Assembly (NCBI GenBank): GCA_003695285.1
Contig: RFIL01000064.1
Location: 1-7,359 of the forward strand
From: Calditrichota bacterium
GTDB lineage: Bacteria; Calditrichota; Calditrichia; RBG-13-44-9; J075
Direction of reading: 5' to 3'
DNA length: 7,359 bases
The notes below the pieces were generated by a model that was not told the origin of the DNA, made no database searches, and was given only the letters and a program-made list of their open reading frames with translations. The position numbers and the translations under genes are program-made. Of the stretch, positions 1 to 6,259 are shown one piece after another; the stretch's first letter is position 1; each line of letters begins with the position of its first letter.

Positions 1-1
1 A

Positions 2-607
2 TACGAAATTGACTCCGGTGAGATCTGGTTTGAAGGTAAAAATCTGCTGGAAATGTCACCGGAAGAACGGGCGCGGGAAGGTGTTTTTCTGGCTTTTCAA
101 TATCCGGTGGAAATACCCGGAGTTAGTAACGCCAATTTTCTGAAAACCGCTCTGAATGAGATCCGTGAATATCGGGGTCTGGAAAAACTGGATGCCATGG
201 ATTTTCTGAAACTGGTAAAAGAAAAATTAAAACTGGTTCAAATGGATGAGAAATTTCTCAGTCGCTCCATCAATGAGGGATTTTCCGGCGGTGAGAAAAA
301 AAGGAATGAAATTTTCCAGATGGCTGTTTTGGAACCCAAGCTGGCTATCATGGATGAAACCGATTCCGGTCTGGATATCGACGCCTTAAAGATTGTGGCC
401 AATGGTGTCAACGTTATGAGAAGCCCGGAGCGTGCTTTTCTGATTATCACCCACTATCAGCGCTTGTTGAATTATATTGTCCCTGATTTCGTTCATGTCT
501 TTGCTGACGGTAAGGTGGTAGAGTCGGGCGATAAAGAATTGGCACTCCATCTGGAAGAACATGGGTATGACTGGATCAAAAAAGAAGAGTCTACCCCAAC
601 TTCCTAA
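2..607 (+). CDS. sufC: SufC, Fe-S cluster assembly ABC-type ATPase (5' end missing)
   Basis: Cytoplasmic ATPase of the SufBCD scaffold complex; it hydrolyses ATP to drive rearrangement of SufB-SufD during Fe-S cluster assembly. The frame is open from base 2, giving 201 visible residues of a family usually near 250. The Walker A loop lies upstream of the window. The ATG at 53 is an internal methionine, because the preceding codons (YEIDSGEIWFEG...) already match SufC. Visible motifs are the Q-loop region AFQYPVEIPG (Gln at 98-100), the SufC-type signature FSGGEKKRNEI (from 281), Walker B LAIMDE (341-358) followed by TDSGLDIDAL, and the switch histidine in IITHYQRLL (His codon 452-454). The SGGEKKRNE form and the DETDSGLDID stretch separate SufC from transporter ATPases. 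sufD follows after 42 bp, and sufB is expected just upstream. Identification is firm; only the N-terminus is unseen. Confidence 0.97.
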   Translation, partial: YEIDSGEIWFEGKNLLEMSPEERAREGVFLAFQYPVEIPGVSNANFLKTALNEIREYRGLEKLDAMDFLKLVKEKLKLVQMDEKFLSRSINEGFSGGEKKRNEIFQMAVLEPKLAIMDETDSGLDIDALKIVANGVNVMRSPERAFLIITHYQRLLNYIVPDFVHVFADGKVVESGDKELALHLEEHGYDWIKKEESTPTS

Positions 608-649
608 TTTTAAATTGAAGATTAAATGTCTTAACTTTCAGGAAAAAAT

Positions 650-1981
650 ATGAATACAGTAATAGCAGAACATACAGACATCACGAACTGGTATGTAAAC
701 TTGTTCAATGAGTTTAGCACAAATTTGAATGGAAACAAGGCTCGGCCGTTTTGGAAGTTGCGGAATGAAGCTATCCAGCGATTTCGGGAGCTGGGTTTTC
801 CCGGTCGAAAAAATGAAGATTGGAAATATACTTCTCTTAAACAATTTGTGAAACATGAGTTTCAACTGGCAGATGTGACGGATATCCCGGAGAAAAAGGA
901 TCTGGCCCCTTTTACCTTTCCCAATCTGGAAGAGAGAGTGTTGGTTTTTGTAAATGGTCACTTTACTCCCCACCTCTCAACTTTTCAGGTGGAAAATGGA
1001 AAATTGATTGTCACATCCTTAAAAACGGCAATGGTTGAGCATCCTTCCCTGGTCGAGCAATACCTGGGGAAATATCTTGACTATCAAAACCAAACCTTCC
1101 CGGCGTTAAACATAGCCTTTATAACAGATGGTGCATTTATTTATCTTCCTGAAGGGTTTATCGAGGAGCAGCCCATCCATATCATGCATGTTAACACCAC
1201 GAAATCCCCGGACCGTTTTTGTAGTCCTCATCACCTGATTGTGGCGGAACGAAATTCAGAAGTGAAAATTGTCGAAAGCTATCATTCTTTAACTGAAAAA
1301 ACTTATTTTACCAATCTGGTGACAGAGGTAATCCTGCATGAAGACGCCCGTGTCGAGCATGTCAAGATTCAGGATGAGAGCCGGAACGCTTTTCATATTG
1401 CCACAGTTCAGGCAGAGCATATTGAAAAAAGTGTTTATACTCTCACAAACATCGATATGGGGGGTGGGCTAGCACGCAACAACATTAATATTGTGTTAAA
1501 TGCCCCCTACAGTGAATCCCATTTGTATGGATTCTACCTTGCCGGTGATCGTCAGCATGTGGATAATCATACGCTCATTGATCATGCACAACCCAATTGT
1601 GAGAGCAATGAGACCTATCGCGGAATCCTGGGCGGCCGGGCAACCGGAGTTTTCAACGGAAAGGTGATGGTTCGTCCTCATGCCCAGAAAACCAATGCCT
1701 ATCAATCCAATAAAGCGCTGCTCCTTTCTGATGATGCAACGGTCAATAGTAAACCGGAACTGGAAATATATGCTGACGATGTTAAATGCAGTCATGGCGC
1801 TACGGTGGGTCAACTGGACCCGGAAGCATTGTTTTACCTGCGGGCGAGGGGGATACCGGAACAAAAAGCATATTCCATTTTGCAGCACGCGTTTGCTATC
1901 GATATATTTGAAAATATTTCTATATCGTCCGTTCGGGAAAAATTAGAAGCAATTTTACCGGAGCGGTTCGAACAACTTTAA
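650..1981 (+). CDS. sufD: SufD, Fe-S cluster assembly protein
   Basis: Partner of SufB in the SufBC2D scaffold; no catalytic activity of its own is established, but it is needed for iron acquisition and cluster building. The 443 residues are close to the usual SufD length. The N-terminal helical part contains GFPGRKNEDWKYTSL (about 49-63), a SufD hallmark. A beta-helix core follows, and the C-terminal motif YADDVKCSHGATVGQLD (about 374-390) leads into FYLRARGIP. His382 in CSHG corresponds by alignment from memory to the functionally important His360 of E. coli SufD. SufB is unlikely because the short N-terminus and the DWKYT motif are of SufD type. The start at 650 is supported by AGGA at 640-643, six bases upstream; an in-frame ATG at 626 runs into a stop two codons later. 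Same operon as sufC (42 bp gap) and sufS (15 bp gap). Confidence 0.97.
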   Translation: MNTVIAEHTDITNWYVNLFNEFSTNLNGNKARPFWKLRNEAIQRFRELGFPGRKNEDWKYTSLKQFVKHEFQLADVTDIPEKKDLAPFTFPNLEERVLVFVNGHFTPHLSTFQVENGKLIVTSLKTAMVEHPSLVEQYLGKYLDYQNQTFPALNIAFITDGAFIYLPEGFIEEQPIHIMHVNTTKSPDRFCSPHHLIVAERNSEVKIVESYHSLTEKTYFTNLVTEVILHEDARVEHVKIQDESRNAFHIATVQAEHIEKSVYTLTNIDMGGGLARNNINIVLNAPYSESHLYGFYLAGDRQHVDNHTLIDHAQPNCESNETYRGILGGRATGVFNGKVMVRPHAQKTNAYQSNKALLLSDDATVNSKPELEIYADDVKCSHGATVGQLDPEALFYLRARGIPEQKAYSILQHAFAIDIFENISISSVREKLEAILPERFEQL

Positions 1982-1996
1982 AAAACGGTACAGGCG

Positions 1997-3268
1997 ATGG
2001 GAATACAAAACACTTTAGAAGGATCAAACACTGAGATTCCGGAGATTGGAGCTCTGGATGTCGATAAAATAAAACAGGACTTTCCCATCCTTCAACGCAA
2101 GGTGTATGGTAAACCCCTGGTTTTTCTGGATAACGCTGCCTCAACCCAAAAACCCTTGCAGGTTATTGAGACCATCCAGCAATATTATACAGCGGAAAAT
2201 GCCAATATCCATCGCGGGGTGTATTATTTGAGTGAGTTGGCAACGCAGAAGTATGAACATTCCCGGGAAATTGTTCGACGGTTTCTCAATGCACGCTCTC
2301 TCAAAGAGATTGTTTTTACCTATGGTACCACCGATGGCATCAATCTGGTGGCCCATGCCTTTGGGAGAAAGTTCATTAAGGAAGGTGATGAGATCATCAT
2401 CTCCGAGATGGAACACCATTCAAACATTGTTCCATGGCAGATATTATGTGAAGAAACCGGAGCCCGTTTGCGTGTTATCCCTATGAATGACAACGGGGAG
2501 TTGGACCTCGATCAGTTTCGGAATCTCATAAATTCCAGAACTAAATTGGTAGCCGTCGTCTATGTCTCCAATTCATTGGGAACAGTAAATCCGATTAAAG
2601 AAATTATACAATCTGCCCATGAACATGACATCCCGGTGCTGGTAGATGGCGCGCAGGCCGTCTCTCATTATCGCATCGATGTCCAGGAGTTGGGGTGTGA
2701 TTTTTTTGTTTTTTCCGGGCATAAAATTTTTGGCCCAACCGGTGTTGGCGTTTTATATGCCAGAGAAGAAATTCTGGAAACCATGAATCCGTTTCGGGGT
2801 GGGGGAGACATGATCAAATCCGTCACCTTCGAACGCACCATTTATAATGATCTGCCCTATCGATTTGAAGCCGGAACCCCCAATATTGCTGGCGTTATTG
2901 GATTGGGAACTGCTCTGGAATATGTGGAAAATATCGGGTATGAGTGGATCGGTGCTCATGAGACAGAAGTATTACAATATGGGATGAATGTGCTTTCTGA
3001 AATCAAACAAATTCGATTTATTGGTACTGCTCAGAAAAAAGCCGGGGTGATTTCTTTTGTTGTGGATGGGGTACATCCTCACGACATTGGAACCTTTCTG
3101 GATCGGGAAGGAGTCGCCATTCGTACCGGCCATCATTGCACACAACCGGTTATGGATCATTTTAACGTACCGGCCACCTCCAGAGCCTCTATTGCCATGT
3201 ATAATAAAAAAGAAGACTTTGATGCCTTAGTTCGTGGACTCCATAAAATTATCAAGGTGTTTAGCTAA
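1997..3268 (+). CDS. sufS: SufS, type II cysteine desulfurase
   Basis: Pyridoxal-phosphate enzyme that removes sulfur from L-cysteine, giving alanine and an enzyme persulfide that is passed to SufU. The 423 residues carry the complete active site: EMEHHSNIVPWQ with the ring-stacking His140, VDGAQ with Asp217 and Gln220, SGHK with the PLP-binding Lys243, and RTGHHCTQP with the catalytic Cys381. Compared from memory with E. coli SufS (His123, Asp200, Gln203, Lys226, Cys364), every site is shifted by exactly 17. The protein therefore appears collinear, with a 17-residue N-terminal extension. The short loop around the active Cys is the SufS (group II) type, not IscS. The ribosome site is weak (ACAGG ends only two bases before the ATG), but no better in-frame start is seen. 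The stop overlaps the sufU start (TAATG), which favours translational coupling of the desulfurase with its sulfur acceptor. Confidence 0.97.
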   Translation: MGIQNTLEGSNTEIPEIGALDVDKIKQDFPILQRKVYGKPLVFLDNAASTQKPLQVIETIQQYYTAENANIHRGVYYLSELATQKYEHSREIVRRFLNARSLKEIVFTYGTTDGINLVAHAFGRKFIKEGDEIIISEMEHHSNIVPWQILCEETGARLRVIPMNDNGELDLDQFRNLINSRTKLVAVVYVSNSLGTVNPIKEIIQSAHEHDIPVLVDGAQAVSHYRIDVQELGCDFFVFSGHKIFGPTGVGVLYAREEILETMNPFRGGGDMIKSVTFERTIYNDLPYRFEAGTPNIAGVIGLGTALEYVENIGYEWIGAHETEVLQYGMNVLSEIKQIRFIGTAQKKAGVISFVVDGVHPHDIGTFLDREGVAIRTGHHCTQPVMDHFNVPATSRASIAMYNKKEDFDALVRGLHKIIKVFS

Positions 3269-3720
3269 TGGATGAATTACGAGAACTTTATCAAGAAATC
3301 ATTCTGGACCACAACAAAAATCCTAAAAACTTTGGCGAATTACCTGATGCGAATCACTCCTCAGAAGGGTATAATCCTCTTTGCGGCGACCGGATTAAAG
3401 TATTTCTGAAGGTAAAGGACGGATTGGTGGAAGATATCAAGTTTACCGGGAGCGGCTGCGCTATTTCTCGAGCATCTGCTTCTGTGATGACCACCCTGGT
3501 CAAAGGGAAAACGGTTCAGGAAGCAGAAGAGTTGTTCAAAAGGTTTCATGACCTGGTAACCCAGTCTCCTCAGGCGGAAGTTAATCTGGAAGAGCTTGAC
3601 AAGCTGGCGGTTTTCGCCGGGGTTCGGGAATTTCCGAGCCGCATTAAATGCGCCAGTCTGGCCTGGCATACTTTAATTGCCGCCCTTAAGGAAAAACAGG
3701 AACCGATATCTACGGAATAG
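3268..3720 (+). CDS. sufU: SufU, zinc-dependent sulfurtransferase partner of SufS (copy 1)
   Basis: Accepts the persulfide sulfur from SufS and relays it to the SufBCD scaffold; in Bacillus the zinc site is swapped with the SufS active-site cysteine to do this. The 150 residues are normal for SufU. The four zinc ligands are present: Cys39 and Asp41 in NPLCGD, Cys64 in GSGCAIS, and Cys128 in RIKCASLAW. The region at about 80-105 is the SufU-specific insertion that distinguishes it from the scaffold IscU, and FAGVREFPSRIKC near the C-terminus is canonical. The start is fixed by the TAATG junction with sufS and by AAGGTG at 3254-3259, eight bases upstream. No SufE is seen, so this copy is the obvious SufS acceptor. 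A diverged paralogue lies at 5137-5595. Confidence 0.95.
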   Translation: MDELRELYQEIILDHNKNPKNFGELPDANHSSEGYNPLCGDRIKVFLKVKDGLVEDIKFTGSGCAISRASASVMTTLVKGKTVQEAEELFKRFHDLVTQSPQAEVNLEELDKLAVFAGVREFPSRIKCASLAWHTLIAALKEKQEPISTE

Positions 3721-3759
3721 CATTATACCATTAACAGATAAACTTAGAATTTTGAAGAC

Positions 3760-3765
3760 AAAGGA
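3760..3765 (+). promoter_or_regulatory. Ribosome binding site deciding the DUF59 start
   Basis: AAAGGA lies six bases before the ATG at 3772 and nine before the ATG at 3775. A TTG at 3769 in the same frame would be only three bases away, too close. The site therefore favours one of the two ATG codons over the longer TTG reading. Confidence 0.6.
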
Positions 3766-3771
3766 TGTTTG

Positions 3772-4098
3772 ATGATGAATGGCACATCAGATAAACAAGA
3801 ATTACGTAACAAAATTATTGAAAGAATCAAGACCTGCTATGACCCTGAGATACCAGTGGATATCTGGGAACTGGGGTTGATTTACGATATTCATATCAAT
3901 GATAACAATGAAGTTTTGATTCGGATGACGTTGACTTCCCCCGCCTGTCCTGTCGCAGGAACATTGCCTGGTGATGTGGAAATGCGAGTTCGAAAAGTTG
4001 AAGGGGTAAAAGATGTTAAAGTGGAAGTGGTCTGGGATCCCCCCTGGAATCCGGATATGATGAGTGAAGCAGCAAAATTGGAATTAGGTTTCCTATAA
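3772..4098 (+). CDS. DUF59/MIP18-family Fe-S maturation protein, SufT-like
   Basis: A small single-domain protein of the MIP18 (DUF59) family; bacterial members next to suf genes (SufT) help mature or deliver Fe-S clusters. From the ATG at 3772 it has 108 residues. It contains the family signature YDPEIPVDIWELGLIYDI (about 23-40) and the second motif MTLTSPACPVA (about 52-62) with the conserved Cys59. Longer SufT proteins carry an extra N-terminal region, which is absent here, so this is the minimal domain. A paaD-like role is less likely, since no phenylacetate genes are nearby. The gap to sufU is 51 bp and to the bacilliredoxin gene 65 bp, with no terminator visible in either, so cotranscription with sufCDSU is likely. 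The choice between the ATGs at 3772 and 3775 is open. Confidence 0.9.
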   Translation: MMNGTSDKQELRNKIIERIKTCYDPEIPVDIWELGLIYDIHINDNNEVLIRMTLTSPACPVAGTLPGDVEMRVRKVEGVKDVKVEVVWDPPWNPDMMSEAAKLELGFL

Positions 4099-4163
4099 AT
4101 CAGAAGATTACTCTAGAATTATTAACTGTTAAAAAGATAGATCAAAACGAAGAGGATATAGAA

Positions 4164-4703
4164 ATGAGTGATATACCCATGTGGCAACAGCCGACTTATG
4201 ATCCGGTGGCAGTTCAACCGATGCGCGATGAATTAATCGCAGTGGGGTTTGAAGAAATCCTCACCCCGGAAGCCGTGGACGAAGCCATCGGTGCCAAAGA
4301 TGATAAGACCGTGTTATTGGTCATTAATTCAGTGTGTGGTTGTGCAGCCGGAAGTGCTCGACCGGGAGTATGCGAAGCCTTACAACATAAGGTCATCCCC
4401 GATCGATTGGTGACGGTGTTTGCCGGACAGGATAAATTGGCCACCCAATACATTCGTGAAAAATATCTGGGGCAATTCCCACCGTCCTCTCCCTTTATTG
4501 CTTTGTTCAAAAATGGAGAGGTGCAGTTTGTGCTGCCTCGATTTCAGATCGAAGGCCGTTCAGCTGAGGAAATTGCTCAAATTTTAATTCAGGCATTTGA
4601 TCAATTCTGTAGTAAAGAAGGGCCGTCTATTACCCCGGAACAATATGCTCAATTGGTCCATGCCAGAACATGTGGTTCCAAAATTCCGCGATTTAATGGA
4701 TGA
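4164..4703 (+). CDS. BrxA/BrxB-family bacilliredoxin (YphP/YqiW, DUF1094)
   Basis: Thioredoxin-fold protein of the bacilliredoxin family. In Firmicutes these remove bacillithiol from mixed disulfides on proteins after oxidative stress, and purified members show weak disulfide isomerase activity. The active-site motif is NSVCGCAAGSARPGVCEAL, with the family's Cys-Gly-Cys at 58-60 followed by the conserved ARP. Other cysteines are Cys70, Cys149 and Cys170. The 179 residues exceed the roughly 145 of the Bacillus proteins; the excess is mostly the C-terminal tail after about residue 150, ending in HARTCGSKIPRFNG. The start is supported by GAAGAGGA at 4149-4156, seven bases upstream. It is the last gene before the terminator, so it appears to close the main suf operon. 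A role in keeping SufS, SufU or client thiols reduced is inferred from position. Whether this organism makes bacillithiol cannot be seen here. Confidence 0.9.
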   Translation: MSDIPMWQQPTYDPVAVQPMRDELIAVGFEEILTPEAVDEAIGAKDDKTVLLVINSVCGCAAGSARPGVCEALQHKVIPDRLVTVFAGQDKLATQYIREKYLGQFPPSSPFIALFKNGEVQFVLPRFQIEGRSAEEIAQILIQAFDQFCSKEGPSITPEQYAQLVHARTCGSKIPRFNG

Positions 4704-4724
4704 CGGCATAAGGCATTAAAACAT

Positions 4725-4763
4725 AAAAAAGCGGGCATGATGATGAATTTATGCCCGTTTTTT
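4725..4763 (+). terminator. Intrinsic terminator after the bacilliredoxin gene
   Basis: CGGGCAT (4732-4738) pairs perfectly with ATGCCCG (4751-4757) around a 12-base loop, and six T residues follow at 4758-4763. A run of A residues precedes the stem (4725-4730), so the opposite strand would also give a hairpin with a T-run. It begins 21 bases after the bacilliredoxin stop. It probably ends most transcripts of the suf operon and separates it from the Rieske-SufU2 unit, though readthrough is possible. The rest of 4704-4826 shows no convincing promoter that I can define. Confidence 0.88.
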
Positions 4764-4826
4764 ATTTTAAAACGGTGCTGGTCTTTTGTCATTAAATTTT
4801 GGAATAACAGACGACCTTTTTGTGCT

Positions 4827-5144
4827 ATGAGAGGAAAATGGATTAAAGTCATCCCCCTGGAAGGATTTACCGAAGATCGATTCACCTTTGAATATGATGG
4901 TGAACCCATTGTTGTCTTCAAAACCGAACAAGGATTTTTTGCTCTATTGGACGAATGCTCCCATGACGATGCTCGTCTATCTGGTGGAGTTCTGGTAGAA
5001 CCATGTCAGGTTCAATGCCCCAAACATAAAGCATTGTTTGATTTGAAGAGTGGAAAGAATCTCTCCCCTCCTGCGTTTTCGCCATTAAAAACATTTCCGG
5101 TGAAGATTGAAGGAGAATATCTCTGGGTTTTAGTCGATGGATAA
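4827..5144 (+). CDS. Rieske-type [2Fe-2S] ferredoxin
   Basis: A small soluble electron-transfer protein that binds one [2Fe-2S] cluster by two Cys and two His. The 105 residues form one Rieske domain. Box 1 is ECSHDD (Cys44, His46) and box 2 is QCPKHKALFDLKSGK (Cys64, His67), giving the pattern C-X-H-X17-C-X2-H typical of Rieske ferredoxins. No signal peptide or membrane segment is seen, so it should be cytoplasmic and not part of a cytochrome bc complex. The reading frame is open further back to an ATG at 4737, but that start lies inside the terminator stem and would add about 30 unrelated residues. The ATG at 4827 directly precedes the domain (MRGKWIKVIPLEGF). No clear Shine-Dalgarno site precedes it. 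Its final 8 bp overlap the second sufU. Similar proteins serve dioxygenases or nitrite reductases, but no such genes are here; the redox partner is unknown. Confidence 0.9.
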   Translation: MRGKWIKVIPLEGFTEDRFTFEYDGEPIVVFKTEQGFFALLDECSHDDARLSGGVLVEPCQVQCPKHKALFDLKSGKNLSPPAFSPLKTFPVKIEGEYLWVLVDG

Positions 5145-5595
5145 ACTGAAAGAATTATATCAAAAAATCATTTTACAGCACAACCGGCATCCGCAGAACT
5201 TCGGTGAGTTAACCTCCCCCACCGTAGTAGCGGAGGACTCCAATCCCATCTGTGGGGATGAGATGAAAATCACCCTGTTGATCGATACCTCGGGAATTAT
5301 TCAGGATATTCGCTTTCGGGCACGCGGATGTGCACTGAATATGGCCTCCGGTTCTCTCATGACGGAACTGGTAAAACTGAAATCAGTTTTTGAAGTAAAG
5401 CGACTGACGGGTCAGATCAGAGCGGCTTTGTTGGAAAATGAGAACCTTGATGTATTTGATGAACTGGGTGACTATGGCATTTTTCGACATACCATAAAAT
5501 ACCCAGTAAGAATAAAGTGTGTATTATTAGCCTGGGATACCCTGTTAAAAGGGATTGAGCAATGGGCAACTATTCAGCAAAATGATGGCGAATAA
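5137..5595 (+). CDS. SufU-like protein, diverged second copy
   Basis: Paralogue of the SufU at 3268, 152 residues. All four zinc ligands remain: Cys39 and Asp41 in NPICGD, Cys65 in RGCALN, and Cys128 in RIKCVLLAW. The first 25 residues match copy 1 at 18 positions. Elsewhere it has drifted: copy 1 GCAIS-ASAS becomes GCALN-ASGS, and FAGVREFPSRIKC becomes GIFRHTIKYPVRIKC. The SufU-specific insertion is kept. An in-frame TAG at 5131-5133 leaves ATG 5137 as the only plausible start. It overlaps the Rieske stop by 8 bp and has no ribosome site at normal distance (the nearest AAGGAG, 5110-5115, is 21 bases away), so it probably depends on translation of the Rieske gene. It could be a second sulfur acceptor for SufS, a carrier for another desulfurase, or a cluster carrier. 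Family is sure, role is not. Its 3' end overlaps convergent phoU by 26 bp. Confidence 0.92.
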   Translation: MDKLKELYQKIILQHNRHPQNFGELTSPTVVAEDSNPICGDEMKITLLIDTSGIIQDIRFRARGCALNMASGSLMTELVKLKSVFEVKRLTGQIRAALLENENLDVFDELGDYGIFRHTIKYPVRIKCVLLAWDTLLKGIEQWATIQQNDGE

Positions 5596-6229
5596 TTTTT
5601 GCCTCTTTCATAAATACCACATCTTCACCAATATTGGTGGCTAAATCGCCGACACGTTCCAATGAACGGGCAATTCTGGCTACCAGAAAACCCTGATCCA
5701 GTTTATCAGGGTCCTTTTTTAACAAAGCAATGGTTTCTTTTACGATTTTGTCATAAAATTCATCCACCTGATTATCCATCCTGCATACATCTCTGGCCAG
5801 ATCCGGGTCAACATGGATAAAAGAAGTTACCGCGTCGTGTAGCATCTTACAGGCAAGCTCGGACATTTGCGGAAGTTGTTTATAGGTGGGTAATGGAGGT
5901 TTCCCTGCCATTTCCAATACCGTACGAGCAATATTTACCGAATGATCACCGATACGTTCCAGGTCGTTGTTCATTTTTAAACCACCCACGATAAATCTCA
6001 AATCGATGGCCACCGGTTGCTGAAGTGCCAGAAGCGTGAGAATCTGGTCCTCAATTTTCACCTCCAGCCTGTCGATGTCTTCATCGGATGCGATCACCTG
6101 TTTTGCTAACTCCACATCCATTTTCTGTAACGCTTTCATCGATTGCCGGATATTATGTTCTACTTCGGTGGCAAGATATATCAGTTCTTTTTTTATATTT
6201 TCCAGGAGTAAATGAAATTTTTCTTTCAT
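5570..6229 (-). CDS. phoU: PhoU, phosphate uptake regulator
   Basis: Cytoplasmic all-helical protein that links the Pst transporter to the phosphate-sensing system and restrains phosphate uptake. The 219 residues form the usual two repeats of a three-helix bundle. Each repeat carries the metal-binding E-x-x-x-D motif: NDLERIGDHSVNIA (Glu91, Asp95) and RSLERVGDLATNIGEDVVFM (Glu191, Asp195). No membrane segment is present. The start at 6229 is preceded by AGGGA at 6236-6240, six bases away. It lies 30 bp after pstB on the same strand, the usual pstSCAB-phoU order. Its last 26 bp overlap the convergent second sufU. No phoB or phoR is visible in the window. Confidence 0.97.
   Translation of the reverse strand: MKEKFHLLLENIKKELIYLATEVEHNIRQSMKALQKMDVELAKQVIASDEDIDRLEVKIEDQILTLLALQQPVAIDLRFIVGGLKMNNDLERIGDHSVNIARTVLEMAGKPPLPTYKQLPQMSELACKMLHDAVTSFIHVDPDLARDVCRMDNQVDEFYDKIVKETIALLKKDPDKLDQGFLVARIARSLERVGDLATNIGEDVVFMKEAKIIRHHFAE
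5691..5720 (+). terminator. Possible + strand terminator embedded in phoU
   Basis: CCCTGAT (5691-5697) pairs perfectly with ATCAGGG (5705-5711) around a seven-base loop, followed by TCC and then six T residues (5715-5720). It lies 96 bases after the second sufU stop, antisense within phoU, whose codons there read K-K-D-P-D-K-L-D-Q-G. The form fits a rho-independent terminator for the Rieske-SufU2 transcript. Against it are the three-base gap before the T-run and the chance that the codons alone make the repeat. Confidence 0.5.
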
Positions 6230-6259
6230 GAATCTTCCCTTTTTCTGTCAGTTTTATTT

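Noticed and set aside
53..55. ATG at 53 as the sufC start
   Set aside because: The upstream codons in the same frame already read as SufC; the gene simply begins before the window.
1496..1888. Open frame of 130 codons antisense to sufD, and similar antisense frames over sufS and sufU
   Set aside because: They lie wholly opposite well-identified genes, resemble no known family and show no supporting start signals.
4099..4163. Spacer between the DUF59 and bacilliredoxin genes, with TTAACTGTTAA as a possible operator
   Set aside because: Short, AT-rich and not repeated elsewhere; not distinguishable from chance.
4786..4809. TTGTCA followed by AATAAC as a promoter for the Rieske gene
   Set aside because: The spacing is only 12 bases and the second box is poor; a Bacteroidota-style TAnnTTTG box is only approximate here.
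4737..4826. Longer Rieske reading frame starting at ATG 4737
   Set aside because: The start lies in the terminator stem, and the added residues (MMMNLCPFF...) do not resemble a Rieske protein or a proper signal peptide.
5540..5553. Small hairpin CCCT-GTTAAA-AGGG near the end of the second sufU, considered as a phoU terminator
   Set aside because: Only four base pairs, and no T-run follows on the - strand.
5626..5639. Perfect 14-bp palindrome CACCAATATTGGTG
   Set aside because: It falls on the conserved PhoU residues ATNIG, so the codons explain it. It is inside a gene, with no loop, T-run or second copy to suggest an operator.
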